DNA of 16,023 bases from JBFKQC01 sp041627895 (lineage in GTDB: Bacteria > Pseudomonadota > Alphaproteobacteria > Rhodobacterales > Rhodobacteraceae), in the NCBI GenBank assembly GCA_041627895.1, contig JBFKQC010000085.1, forward strand, positions 1 to 16,023, in the 5' to 3' direction. The notes below the pieces were generated by a model. That model was not told where the DNA came from and did not search any database. It was given only the letters and a program-made list of their open reading frames with translations. Each line of letters begins with the position of its first letter. The stretch's first letter is position 1. Shown here in pieces: positions 1 through 6,521 of this stretch. Both the position numbers and the translations under genes were made by a program.

Positions 1-1682
1 ATCACGCTGTCGATGTCGACCGAACTCATGCGCTCGCGGATTGCCCGCTCCATGCGCAGCAGGCCAATGCGATACTGGTTTTCCATCAGCTCGCCGACGG
101 ACCGCACCCGGCGGTTGCCGAGGTGGTCGATGTCGTCCACGTCGCCCTTGCCGTCGCGAAGCTCCACCAGCGCCTTGACGCACGAGACGATGTCTTCCTT
201 GCGCAGCGTGCGCTGAGTGTCCGGCGCGTCCAGATCGAGGCGCATGTTCATCTTCACGCGGCCCACCGCGGAAAGGTCATAGCGCTCGGCGTCGAAGAAC
301 AGCGTGTCGAACAGCGCGGACGCAGCCTCGACCGTGGGCGGCTCGCCCGGGCGCATGACGCGGTAGATGTCCATGAGCGCGGTGTCGCGGTTCATGTTCT
401 TGTCCTGCGCCATCGTGTTGCGCATGTACGGGCCGACCGTGACGTTATCGATGTCGAGCACCGGGATTTCGGTGATCCCGGCATCCATCAGCTCTTTCAG
501 CGAGCCGCCGGTGACGTCGCCGTCCTTGTCGGTCTCCCACGTCAGTTCGTCGCCGGCCTCGACATAGATCGCGCCAGTTTCCTCGTTGATCATGTCCTTG
601 GCGGCGAACCGGCCGACGATCTGCTCGAAAGGCACCAGCAGGTCGGTGACCTTGCCCTCGTCGATCAGCTTCTTGACCGCGCGCGGCGTGACCTTCTTAC
701 CCGCCTCGGCGATCACCTCGCCGGTCTTGGCGTCGACCAGATCGAAGGTGGGCCGCGTGCCGCGCACCCGCTCGGGGAAGAACCGGGTGACCCAGCCGCC
801 GTCGGCCTTGCCCTTCTTCTTCAGCTTGAAGTCGACGGTTTCGTAATAGGCATCCATTATGTCTTGCTGGTCCATCCCACGGGCTTCCCAGGCTTGAAGC
901 AACTTGTCACGCAAGCCGACTTGAACTGCCTCATTGTGATTTCCCGAGCGCAGCAATTCGAGCACCTGGTCACTTTTCCTGTCGGTGGCGCGCTTCAAGA
1001 GCAAATCCATAGTCTGCTGCGAATACAGCGCAAAGAGCAGCGTCGTCACCGGCAGCTTGCGGCGCCGGTCGATGCGGGCGAATACGATGTCCTTGGCGTC
1101 GAACTCGAAATCCAGCCACGAGCCGCGATAGGGAATGATCCGGCAGGCGAACAGAAGCTTGCCCGAGGCATGGGTCTTGCCCTTGTCGTGGTCGAAGAAC
1201 ACGCCGGGCGAGCGGTGCATCTGGGAAACGATCACGCGCTCGGTGCCGTTCACGATGAACGTGCCGTTCGGCGTCATCAGGGGCATGTCGCCCATGAAGA
1301 CGTCCTGTTCCTTGATGTCCTTGACCGACTTGGCGCCGGTGTCCTCGTCGACGTCGAACACGATCAGCCGCAGCGTGACCTTTAGCGGCGCCGAATAGGT
1401 CATGTCGCGCTGCTGGCATTCCTCGACGTCGTATTTCGGCTTTTCCAGCTCGTACTTGACGAATTCCAGCACGGCCGTCTCGTTGAAATCCTTGATCGGA
1501 AACACCGAGTTGAAGACGCCCTGAATGCCCTCGTCGATCGCGGGCTCGGCGGCATCGCCGGATTTCAGGAACAGATCGTAAGAGGATTTCTGCACCTCGA
1601 TGAGGTTCGGCATTTCCAGCACTTCGCGGATCTTGCCGTAATACCTGCGGAGACGTTTCTGGCCGATAAAGCTCGATGCCAT
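1..1682 (-). CDS. rpoB: DNA-directed RNA polymerase subunit beta (RpoB), N-terminal ~560 residues
   Basis: Catalytic beta subunit of RNA polymerase; the gene runs off the left edge, so about 560 of an expected ~1,380 or more residues are present. The reading frame is open from ATG at 1682 to base 1. Recognisable blocks include the N-terminal GQKRLRRYYGKIREVLEMPN, then KPKYDVEECQQRDMTYSAPL, NGTERVIVSQMHRSPGVFFD, RIDRRRKLPVTTLL and, near the left edge, NRRVRSVGELMENQYRIGLL. Rifampicin-region residues would lie just outside the window. A start-proximal GGTGTAAACCTCC precedes the ATG on the minus strand, a good ribosome binding site. It follows rplL after a 254-nt structured spacer and is presumably co-transcribed with rplJL. 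Oddity: residues ~220-268 (879-1025) form an insertion that I do not recall in Rhodobacter or Ruegeria RpoB, where RRRKLPVTTLLYALGLDQ runs straight into IMDAYY. The insertion is 54% GC with many codons rare in the surroundings. Confidence 0.97.
   Translation of the reverse strand, partial: MASSFIGQKRLRRYYGKIREVLEMPNLIEVQKSSYDLFLKSGDAAEPAIDEGIQGVFNSVFPIKDFNETAVLEFVKYELEKPKYDVEECQQRDMTYSAPLKVTLRLIVFDVDEDTGAKSVKDIKEQDVFMGDMPLMTPNGTFIVNGTERVIVSQMHRSPGVFFDHDKGKTHASGKLLFACRIIPYRGSWLDFEFDAKDIVFARIDRRRKLPVTTLLFALYSQQTMDLLLKRATDRKSDQVLELLRSGNHNEAVQVGLRDKLLQAWEARGMDQQDIMDAYYETVDFKLKKKGKADGGWVTRFFPERVRGTRPTFDLVDAKTGEVIAEAGKKVTPRAVKKLIDEGKVTDLLVPFEQIVGRFAAKDMINEETGAIYVEAGDELTWETDKDGDVTGGSLKELMDAGITEIPVLDIDNVTVGPYMRNTMAQDKNMNRDTALMDIYRVMRPGEPPTVEAASALFDTLFFDAERYDLSAVGRVKMNMRLDLDAPDTQRTLRKEDIVSCVKALVELRDGKGDVDDIDHLGNRRVRSVGELMENQYRIGLLRMERAIRERMSSVDIDSV
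879..1025 (-). other. 49-codon low-GC insertion inside rpoB (beta2 lobe)
   Basis: In-frame segment encoding residues 220-268, between LPVTTLLFAL and GMDQQDIMDAYYETV. I counted 79 G+C in 147 bases (54%), against roughly 65-73% in nearby rpoB lines. It uses AGG, AAA, AGT, GGA, AAT, GCA, GTT, CAA, TTG, CTT and CGT codons that are scarce around it. The encoded peptide is charged, rich in Leu, Gln, Lys and Arg, and looks helical (for example DQVLELLRSGNHNEAVQVGL). It falls where the E. coli beta subunit starts its own lineage-specific insertion (~residue 225), a place known to tolerate extra domains. The boundaries are inferred by comparison with remembered homologues. Confidence 0.7.
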
Positions 1683-1936
1683 GGAGGTTTACACCTTTCG
1701 TTTTCGCAGGCGCGGATCGCCGTCGGGGCTCCGGCGACGCGCCATCGAACGGGGTCGGGTCCGATCCATACCTGGCTGCCGTCCCACCGGCAGCCGCCCG
1801 ATCGGTTTCCGCTCCTTAGGAAAGGCTCCGGGCCGAAGCCCTTCCTGAGACGCGGACGGCTGGCCCCGGAAATCCAGAGCCAGCCCCGGTAGATATGCGC
1901 GCACCCCCGGCCTTCAAGACCGGCTGGCGGCGCGGG
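1683..1936 (-). promoter_or_regulatory. rplL-rpoB spacer with a series of strong hairpins
   Basis: This 254-nt untranslated spacer holds, in transcript order, at least four inverted repeats. 1907-1923 has a 6-bp stem CCGGTC/GGCCGG with one G-U. 1858-1885 has a 7-bp stem GGCTGGC/GCCAGCC. 1815-1849 has a 13-pair stem with one A-C mismatch, one G-U and a 9-nt loop. 1774-1795 has a perfect 8-bp stem GGCTGCCG/CGGCAGCC with a 6-nt loop. None is followed by a U-tract, so none is a strong intrinsic terminator. In E. coli the same spacer contains an attenuator and an RNase III cleavage site that set the L12:beta ratio; a similar role here is inference. Confidence 0.5.
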
Positions 1937-2320
1937 TCACTTCAGCTCGACCTCGGCGCCGGCTGCTTCCAGCTTGCCCTTGATCGCTTCGGCCTCGTCC
2001 TTCGAGACCTGCTCCTTGACGGCCTTGCCGCCGGCCTCGACCAGGTCCTTGGCCTCTTTCAGGCCGAGACCGGTGATCGCGCGGACCTCCTTGATCACGT
2101 TGATCTTCGAGGCACCGGCCGACTTCAGGATGACGTCGAATTCGGTCTTTTCCTCTTCCGCAGCGGCTTCGCCGCCCGCGGCCGGGCCTGCGGCCATCAT
2201 CACCGCGCCGCCGGCGGCGGGCTCGATGCCGTATTCGTCCTTGAGGATGGTTTTCAGTTCCTGGGCCTCGAGAAGCGTGAGGTTCACGATCTCTTCGGCG
2301 AGTTTCTTCAGATCAGCCAT
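1937..2320 (-). CDS. rplL: 50S ribosomal protein L7/L12
   Basis: Flexible stalk protein of the large ribosomal subunit, bound as dimers to L10, recruiting translation GTPases. The 127-residue product has the usual layout: N-terminal dimerisation helices (1-33, MADLKKLAEEIVNLTLLEAQ), an Ala/Gly-rich hinge (about 35-55) and the compact C-terminal domain with TEFDVILKSAGASKINVIKE and ITGLGLKEAKDLVE. Length and order match the bacterial family exactly. The ATG at 2320 is preceded by GGACGGAAACTGAA, a modest ribosome binding site. It lies 72 nt after rplJ, the normal arrangement for co-regulated L10 and L12, and is followed by the structured spacer before rpoB. Confidence 0.98.
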   Translation of the reverse strand: MADLKKLAEEIVNLTLLEAQELKTILKDEYGIEPAAGGAVMMAAGPAAGGEAAAEEEKTEFDVILKSAGASKINVIKEVRAITGLGLKEAKDLVEAGGKAVKEQVSKDEAEAIKGKLEAAGAEVELK

Positions 2321-2392
2321 TTCAGTTTCCGTCCATTCAGATGTGTTCCAACGCGGCGGGGCTGGCCCCTGCGCAGGTGTCCCGGTTGCCTA

Positions 2393-2911
2393 TCAGGCCG
2401 CCTCGGCCCTTTCCTCGATGGTGGAAAGGATCGAAGCGATATTCGAAGCAGGTGCGCCAATGGCCCCGGCGATATTCGCGGCGGGGGCCCCGATGCAGCC
2501 GACGATCTGCGCGATAAGCTCTTCGCGCGACGGCATTTCGGAGACCGCCTTGACACCATCCCGGTCAAGCGCCGTCTCGCCCATCGCCCCGCCGAGGATC
2601 TCGAACTTCTTGTTGTCCTTGGCGAAACCTTCCGCGACCTTGGCTGCCGCCACGGGGTCTTCGGAATAGGCGAGTACGGTCATTCCCGTCAGAAGGTCGG
2701 CAAGCGAAGCGTTCGGCTTGCCCTGAAGGGCGATCTTGGCGAGCCTGTTCTTGGCGACGCGTACGGACCCGCCGGCATCGCGCATGCGACCCCTCAGATC
2801 CTGCATCTCGGCAACCGTGAGACCTGCGTAATGGGCAACGACCACCACGCCAGAGCTTTCGAAGATCTGGCCGAGCTCGTCGACCACTTTCTCTTTCTGG
2901 GCTCTATCCAC
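2393..2911 (-). CDS. rplJ: 50S ribosomal protein L10
   Basis: L10 anchors the L7/L12 stalk to 23S rRNA and usually represses its own mRNA as an L10-L12 complex. The 172-residue product begins MDRAQKEKVVDELGQIF, has the family signature VVVAHYAGLTVAEMQDLRGR at about 22-41 and the RVAKNRLAKIAL segment. It ends in the Ala-rich helix (SNIASILSTIEERAEAA) that carries L12 dimers. The start codon is GTG (2909-2911), supported by GGAG 8 nt upstream within TTTGGAGTGAAACT. Upstream is a 383-nt leader separating it from the Hint-domain gene, whereas rplA is the usual direct neighbour. It is followed by rplL. Confidence 0.97.
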   Translation of the reverse strand: MDRAQKEKVVDELGQIFESSGVVVVAHYAGLTVAEMQDLRGRMRDAGGSVRVAKNRLAKIALQGKPNASLADLLTGMTVLAYSEDPVAAAKVAEGFAKDNKKFEILGGAMGETALDRDGVKAVSEMPSREELIAQIVGCIGAPAANIAGAIGAPASNIASILSTIEERAEAA

Positions 2912-2918
2912 AGTTTCA

Positions 2919-2944
2919 CTCCAAATCTGGAGGGTGACCCCTCC
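2919..2944 (-). promoter_or_regulatory. Two mutually exclusive hairpins over the rplJ ribosome binding site
   Basis: In the transcript, hairpin A pairs GGAGGG with CCCUCC around the loop GUCA (2929-2944). Hairpin B pairs CUCCA with UGGAG around GAUU (2919-2932) and buries the rplJ Shine-Dalgarno GGAG. The CUCC segment is shared, so only one can form. A leaves the ribosome binding site free; B hides it. This geometry fits autogenous control of L10 synthesis, which is known in other bacteria, but no L10 binding motif (kink-turn) was identified and the switch is inferred. Confidence 0.4.
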
Positions 2945-3158
2945 GGCTCAGTCTTGCCGGAACGCGCGCGCCCCGGCTGTCGGGTCCACGTACGGGTCCT
3001 TCGCAATCGCCCCTCGAAGGCGCCGCAGGACGCCCCGGAAGGTGAACTGTTCCATCCCCGTCTCAGGCAGGAATTATGGGCCTTGCGATTGCGCGGCCGA
3101 CCCGCCGTCTTGGACGAATTCGGCACGCGCGATTCTTCACGCACGCGCCGAGAGCGTG

Positions 3159-3187
3159 CTGTTAGAGCCTTTTGGACAGAAAGCCAA
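3159..3187 (-). promoter_or_regulatory. Candidate promoter for rplJ-rplL-rpoB
   Basis: Minus-strand TTGGCT (3182-3187), 17-bp spacer, TAACAG (3159-3164). The -35 fits sigma-70 well, the -10 only partly. It would give a leader of about 240 nt before the GTG of rplJ. A separate promoter is expected because rplKA ends in a terminator and an unrelated gene intervenes. Confidence 0.35.
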
Positions 3188-3294
3188 CCCCGAAAACGCC
3201 CATCGCGGGCGTGAACAGGGGTCAACACGGGAACGCTACCGCAATTGCCCCCGCCGGTCCAGAATTTTGCGCCGGGGCGCGCGGCGGCCCGTGC

Positions 3295-4380
3295 CTAGGC
3301 CTCGATCGGCGTGCGCCGGTTCTTGATGTGGCGATGGACGAGTTGCCCCCCGATCCGTGCATCGGGGATCGTCCGCGCAGGGCGGCTGGCCCGCGCGAGG
3401 ATGCCGGGAAACAGCGCCTCGATCTCGGCCCGCGCCTCTGCCGGCATCGCCTGCAGGCCGATGGGTCCGGTCAGCAGCGACTCGGTGGGCGCGCCCTCGG
3501 CAAAGATGATCTCGTGCCGGTCAAGCAGCAGGTGCAGATAGGTGACCCTTGCGCCAGGATCGGCGATGGCGATCCCGGGCAGGCCAAGCAGCTTTCTGGC
3601 GGGCAGCAGCACCTCGCGCCGCCCCGTCAGCCGCTCGGCGATGCGCGAAGCCAGCAGCATCCGGTGCTGCGGCGAGACGACCAGATCGGCGCGCGGAAGG
3701 CCGCAGCCCAGCGCCCCCCGCGCGATCCGAACCGGCATCAGGGCGGGAGTGACAGGCCGCGTCGCGCGCCCGATCCAGCGGATCGGCTGCGCGCCGTTGT
3801 CCCGGGTCGTCACCGGATCGCCCACCGCCAGCGCCTCGACCGCGACCTCGCCGCCGGGCGTGGCGATCCGCGCGCCCGGCGTGAAGCAGGCGACGTAGTT
3901 GAACCCCTGCCGGTCGGCCACCAGCCCGCTGGTGTTCGCCAGCTTGACGCTGTCGATCCGGATCGACCGGATCGCCGCGAACTCCAGCGCGGTCTGGCTG
4001 GGACTGGCATTGATGTCCGGCGCGATATAGGCGTTCCCGGCCGTGTCCTGGAAAATCACGATGTCGGCGGTATCGGTGGTGCCGTCGATATAGGTGATCG
4101 TGCCGGTATAGCGCACCGCCGCGTCGAACACCTGGTCCGCCCCGCCGTCGATCCGGAACGTCTCGGCCGGCGAGTTGTCCTGGTCGTAGCGCTGCGACTG
4201 GCCGCCGGCGAAACCGGTCGAGCCGGGCGAGAAGACGCGGAAATCGTCGACCAGGGAATCGCCGATACCGCCGAAGGTCATGCCCACCAGTGCCGGGGCG
4301 TTCTCGGCGTTGTTGTTGCCCTCCACGGTGTCGATATCGGGCAGGACGCCCAGCGATATCACGTTAAAGGTCGTGGCCAT
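3295..4380 (-). CDS. Hint domain (Hint_2 type) protein
   Basis: A 361-residue protein of the family common in Roseobacters, annotated as Hint domain-containing. Residues 1-160 form an acidic, Asp/Asn/Gly/Thr-rich beta-type region without a signal peptide. The Hint module starts at the nucleophile-type Cys165 in ACFTPGARIATPGGEVAVE, continues with VGDPVTTRDNGAQPIRWIG, has the conserved SPQHRML (His239) block and HEIIFAEGAPTES at about 289-301. There is no C-terminal HN-Cys splice junction, so self-cleavage or another autoprocessing role is more likely than protein splicing. A longer frame starts at 4422, but ATG 4380 is chosen because GGAGGGCCAGA directly precedes it. It sits between rplA and rplJ, where no gene is normally found, and its biological role is unknown. 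Family members are often thought to be secreted; that is not shown here. Confidence 0.85.
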   Translation of the reverse strand: MATTFNVISLGVLPDIDTVEGNNNAENAPALVGMTFGGIGDSLVDDFRVFSPGSTGFAGGQSQRYDQDNSPAETFRIDGGADQVFDAAVRYTGTITYIDGTTDTADIVIFQDTAGNAYIAPDINASPSQTALEFAAIRSIRIDSVKLANTSGLVADRQGFNYVACFTPGARIATPGGEVAVEALAVGDPVTTRDNGAQPIRWIGRATRPVTPALMPVRIARGALGCGLPRADLVVSPQHRMLLASRIAERLTGRREVLLPARKLLGLPGIAIADPGARVTYLHLLLDRHEIIFAEGAPTESLLTGPIGLQAMPAEARAEIEALFPGILARASRPARTIPDARIGGQLVHRHIKNRRTPIEA

Positions 4381-4462
4381 TCTGGCCCTCCGGACGTCGG
4401 CACGCCTGTTCCCCAGGCACAAAGGCAGACAGCGCGCCCGGATATCCGAACGCGCTGCCCCA

Positions 4463-4479
4463 CGGTCCTTTATGGACCG
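4463..4479. repeat. Inverted repeat CGGTCC-N5-GGACCG upstream of the Hint gene
   Basis: Perfect 6-bp arms around TTTAT, lying 83 bp before the Hint protein start and close to a TTGACA (minus strand, near 4494-4499). It could be an operator or a leader hairpin of the Hint gene. No convincing -10 box was found at the expected distance from the TTGACA. Confidence 0.3.
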
Positions 4480-4554
4480 CCATCCTGTCTAAACTTTGTG
4501 TCAAATTGGAAAAAATTCCGGCATTTCGCCCCGATCGGACCCGGAATGAACACA

Positions 4555-4584
4555 AAGAAAAAGGCGGGCCATGCGACCCGCCTT
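4555..4584 (-). terminator. Intrinsic terminator after rplA
   Basis: In the transcript, AAGGCGGGTC pairs with GGCCCGCCTT around a GCAT loop (10 pairs, one G-U), followed by a U-rich TTTCTTTG. It starts about 20 nt after the rplA stop. It would end the rplKA transcript before the Hint gene and rplJ, so rplJL-rpoB should need its own promoter. Confidence 0.8.
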
Positions 4585-4604
4585 CCGGTTCGTTGCCGTG
4601 GCGA

Positions 4605-5306
4605 TCAGGCGTTTCCGGTGGCGCTCATCACGTCGACGGTGACGCCGGGACCCATGGTCGAGCTGATCGAGACCTTCTTCATGTAGGTCCCCTTGGCGCC
4701 CGAGGGCTTGGCCTTCTGCACCGCCTCGACGAAGGCGCGCACGTTCTCGGCCAGCTTGCCCTCGTCAAAGCTCGCCTTGCCGATCCCGGCATGCACGACG
4801 CCGGCCTTTTCCGCCTTGAACTGGACCTGCCCGCCCTTGGCGGCCTTCACCGCCTCGGCCACGTCCATCGTCACGGTGCCGACCTTGGGGTTCGGCATCA
4901 GGTTGCGGGGGCCGAGGATTTTCCCCAGCCGGCCGACGATCGGCATCATGTCGGGCGTCGCGATGCAGCGGTCGAACTCGATCTTGCCGCCCTGCACCGT
5001 TTCCATCAGGTCCTCGGCGCCGATGATGTCGGCCCCGGCCTCTTTCGCCTCGTCGGCCTTGGGGCCGCGCGCGAAGACCGCGACGCGCACCGTCTTGCCG
5101 GTGCCGTTCGGCAGCGTGACCGTGCCGCGCACCATCTGGTCCGCGTGGCGCGGATCGACGCCCAGGTTCATCGCGATCTCGACCGATTCGTCGAACTTGG
5201 CCGTGGCGTTGGCCTTGACCAGCTTGACCGCCTCTTCGACGCTGACGTCGACCTTGCCGGCGAAGGCCTCGCGGGCGGCGCGGGTTCGCTTACCGTGCTT
5301 TGCCAT
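4605..5306 (-). CDS. rplA: 50S ribosomal protein L1
   Basis: L1 forms the mobile L1 stalk near the ribosomal E site and in many bacteria represses its own rplKA mRNA. The 233-residue product has normal length and the family signatures: N-terminal MAKHGKRTRAAREAF, VEIAMNLGVDPRHADQMVRG, TVTLPNGTGKTVRVAVF, the L1 motif around DRCIATPDMMPIVGRLGKIL with GPRNLMPNPKVGTV following, and the C-terminal KKVSISSTMGPGVTVDV. The ATG at 5306 begins 3 nt after the rplK stop, and the ribosome binding site (GGGGTAAG) overlaps that stop, so the two are translationally coupled. A strong intrinsic terminator follows at 4555-4584. Confidence 0.98.
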   Translation of the reverse strand: MAKHGKRTRAAREAFAGKVDVSVEEAVKLVKANATAKFDESVEIAMNLGVDPRHADQMVRGTVTLPNGTGKTVRVAVFARGPKADEAKEAGADIIGAEDLMETVQGGKIEFDRCIATPDMMPIVGRLGKILGPRNLMPNPKVGTVTMDVAEAVKAAKGGQVQFKAEKAGVVHAGIGKASFDEGKLAENVRAFVEAVQKAKPSGAKGTYMKKVSISSTMGPGVTVDVMSATGNA

Positions 5307-5309
5307 GAC

Positions 5310-5738
5310 TTACCCCTTCACCTCGATGCCCATCGAGCGGGCCGACCCCAGGATGATCTGCATCGCCGCCTCGACGTCGTTGGCGTTCAGATCCTTCATC
5401 TTCGCCTCGGCGATCTCCTTGACCTGCGCGGCGGTCACGGTGCCGACGGTTTCGCGGCCCGGGGTGTTGGCGCCCGATTTCCGCTTGGCGGCCTTCTTCA
5501 GGAAATACGACGCCGGCGGCGTCTTGATGTCCATCGTGAAGGACTTGTCCTGGTAGTAGGTGATCACGGTGGGGCACGGCGCACCGGGCTCCATGTCCTG
5601 CGTCTTGGCGTTGAACGCCTTGCAGAATTCCATGATGTTGATGCCGCGCTGACCCAGCGCCGGGCCGACCGGCGGGCTGGGATTGGCTTGTCCGGCAGGC
5701 ACCTGAAGTTTCATGGTGCCGGCGACTTTCTTGGCCAT
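5310..5738 (-). CDS. rplK: 50S ribosomal protein L11
   Basis: L11 binds the GTPase-associated region of 23S rRNA at the base of the stalk. The 142-residue product is full length with the proline-rich N-terminal domain (PAGQANPSPPVGPALGQRGI, about 15-34), the MEFCKAFNAKTQ block, and the RNA-binding C-terminal domain ending IILGSARSMGIEVKG. The ATG at 5738 is preceded by AAAGGAGAGGCCAA, a strong ribosome binding site. It heads a two-gene unit with rplA, with its own promoter-like sequence at 5861-5889 and a leader hairpin at 5763-5778. Confidence 0.98.
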   Translation of the reverse strand: MAKKVAGTMKLQVPAGQANPSPPVGPALGQRGINIMEFCKAFNAKTQDMEPGAPCPTVITYYQDKSFTMDIKTPPASYFLKKAAKRKSGANTPGRETVGTVTAAQVKEIAEAKMKDLNANDVEAAMQIILGSARSMGIEVKG

Positions 5739-5762
5739 TTGGCCTCTCCTTTCTCAACTCCC

Positions 5763-5778
5763 CAGGGTCGCGACCCTG
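5763..5778. promoter_or_regulatory. 16-bp perfect palindrome in the rplK leader
   Basis: CAGGGTCGCGACCCTG, 24 nt before the rplK ATG. In the transcript it folds as a 6-bp stem with a CGCG loop. The position suits a leader element for L1 or another regulator, but the known L1 mRNA target motif was not recognised. Confidence 0.35.
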
Positions 5779-5860
5779 AGGATTTCCGTCGATGTGGTCC
5801 GGTCCGGACAGCGCGCTGCCCTCGCCTTCCACGAGGCTGCCGCGATTGCGACAGGCGCGC

Positions 5861-5889
5861 CGGATACACCCGCACCGCCGCCATTGCAA
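5861..5889 (-). promoter_or_regulatory. Candidate promoter for rplK-rplA
   Basis: Minus-strand TTGCAA (5884-5889), 17-bp spacer, TATCCG (5861-5866). It lies at the end of the YdeI-like gene's downstream flank and would give a leader of about 115 nt. The spacing and style match the candidate promoters of secE and nusG. Confidence 0.45.
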
Positions 5890-5921
5890 GGCTTTTGGCC
5901 GGTGCGCAGCCCCCTCACCCG

Positions 5922-6518
5922 CTAGCGGTCGTGCATCCCCTTGCCGGCCAGGATCCGCGGGGTCCACCTGACGATCCGGGCGCGCCGGGTGGCCGGCTGC
6001 CTGGCGCCCGATATCTGCAGCAGGTAGCCGCGCCGACGCCCCGGCGTCAGCGCCTCGAAAGCCGCGCGCAGCGCCGGGTCCGCGGCCAGCGCTTCGGTCA
6101 GTTCCGCCGGATAGTTGAGATCGTCCCTGGCAAAGACCACCTTGCGCCCCGCGCGCTCGTTATCCGCCGCCCGGCGGATCAGCGCGCGCAGCGCCGCCTC
6201 GGCCGCCGCGATCCCCGCCAGATCGGTGAACTTCGCCAGCATCGCCGAGCGCGAGGCATCCCCCGGCGGCACCAGCAGCCCCGAGCGGTCGTCCAGCAAC
6301 ACGCCCTTGAAGAAGGACAGCCCGCAGCAATCCCGGAACGGCGCGATGATCGCCACGTTGCCGCCGCCGGGCACCGCATAGCACGGCTTGCGCCATTTCA
6401 GCGCCTCGTCGAGACCTTCGGAAAGCAGGATCGCGCGCAACGCGGCGATCTCGTCGCGCCAGGGCCGGTCCTTCGCCAGATACCTGTCGATCCGCGGATC
6501 GGCCCGACCCGCCGGCAC
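5922..6518 (-). CDS. YdeI/OmdA family protein (DUF1801 plus OmdA domain)
   Basis: A 198-residue protein resembling the YdeI/OmpD-associated family, whose biochemical role is unsettled (linked to resistance to some cationic peptides in enterobacteria). Residues about 15-115 look like a DUF1801 domain (WRDEIAALRAILLSEGLDEA, LKWRKPCYAVPGGGNVAIIA, CGLSFFKGVLLDD). Residues about 135-190 look like the OmdA C-terminal domain (LNYPAELTEAL, ALTPGRRRGYLLQISGARQP then TRRARIVRW). The start is GTG at 6518, only 3 nt after the nusG TGA, with AGGG in the nusG end as ribosome binding site, so it is probably translated with nusG. Placing it between nusG and rplK is not the usual order. Its link to transcription is not evident. 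Confidence 0.8.
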   Translation of the reverse strand: MPAGRADPRIDRYLAKDRPWRDEIAALRAILLSEGLDEALKWRKPCYAVPGGGNVAIIAPFRDCCGLSFFKGVLLDDRSGLLVPPGDASRSAMLAKFTDLAGIAAAEAALRALIRRAADNERAGRKVVFARDDLNYPAELTEALAADPALRAAFEALTPGRRRGYLLQISGARQPATRRARIVRWTPRILAGKGMHDR

Positions 6519-6521
6519 CGA

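Larger units (their letters stand above)
2912..3294 (-). promoter_or_regulatory. Intergenic leader region upstream of rplJ
   Basis: A 383-nt stretch with no convincing gene: small frames crossing it lack family resemblance or ribosome binding sites. It holds a promoter-like pair at 3159-3187, a GC-rich repeated stretch near 3122-3159 (GCACGCGC occurs twice), and the alternative hairpins just before the rplJ start. No T-tract terminator follows the upstream Hint gene (stop at 3295), so read-through into rplJ cannot be excluded. Confidence 0.6.

Noticed and set aside
123..1385. Long plus-strand open frame opposite rpoB (420 codons)
   Set aside because: It is the antisense shadow of rpoB: the minus frame gives unmistakable RpoB, while the plus product has Val/His/Asp-rich composition typical of mirror frames in GC-rich DNA.
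1774..1849. Hairpins before rpoB as intrinsic terminators
   Set aside because: Stems are strong but no U-tract follows on the transcribed strand, and rpoB must be expressed past them.
3295..4380. Hint protein as an intein or a fragment of a split ribosomal gene
   Set aside because: It is a free-standing frame with its own start and ribosome binding site, lacks the C-terminal HN/Cys splice junction, and both neighbouring ribosomal genes are intact.
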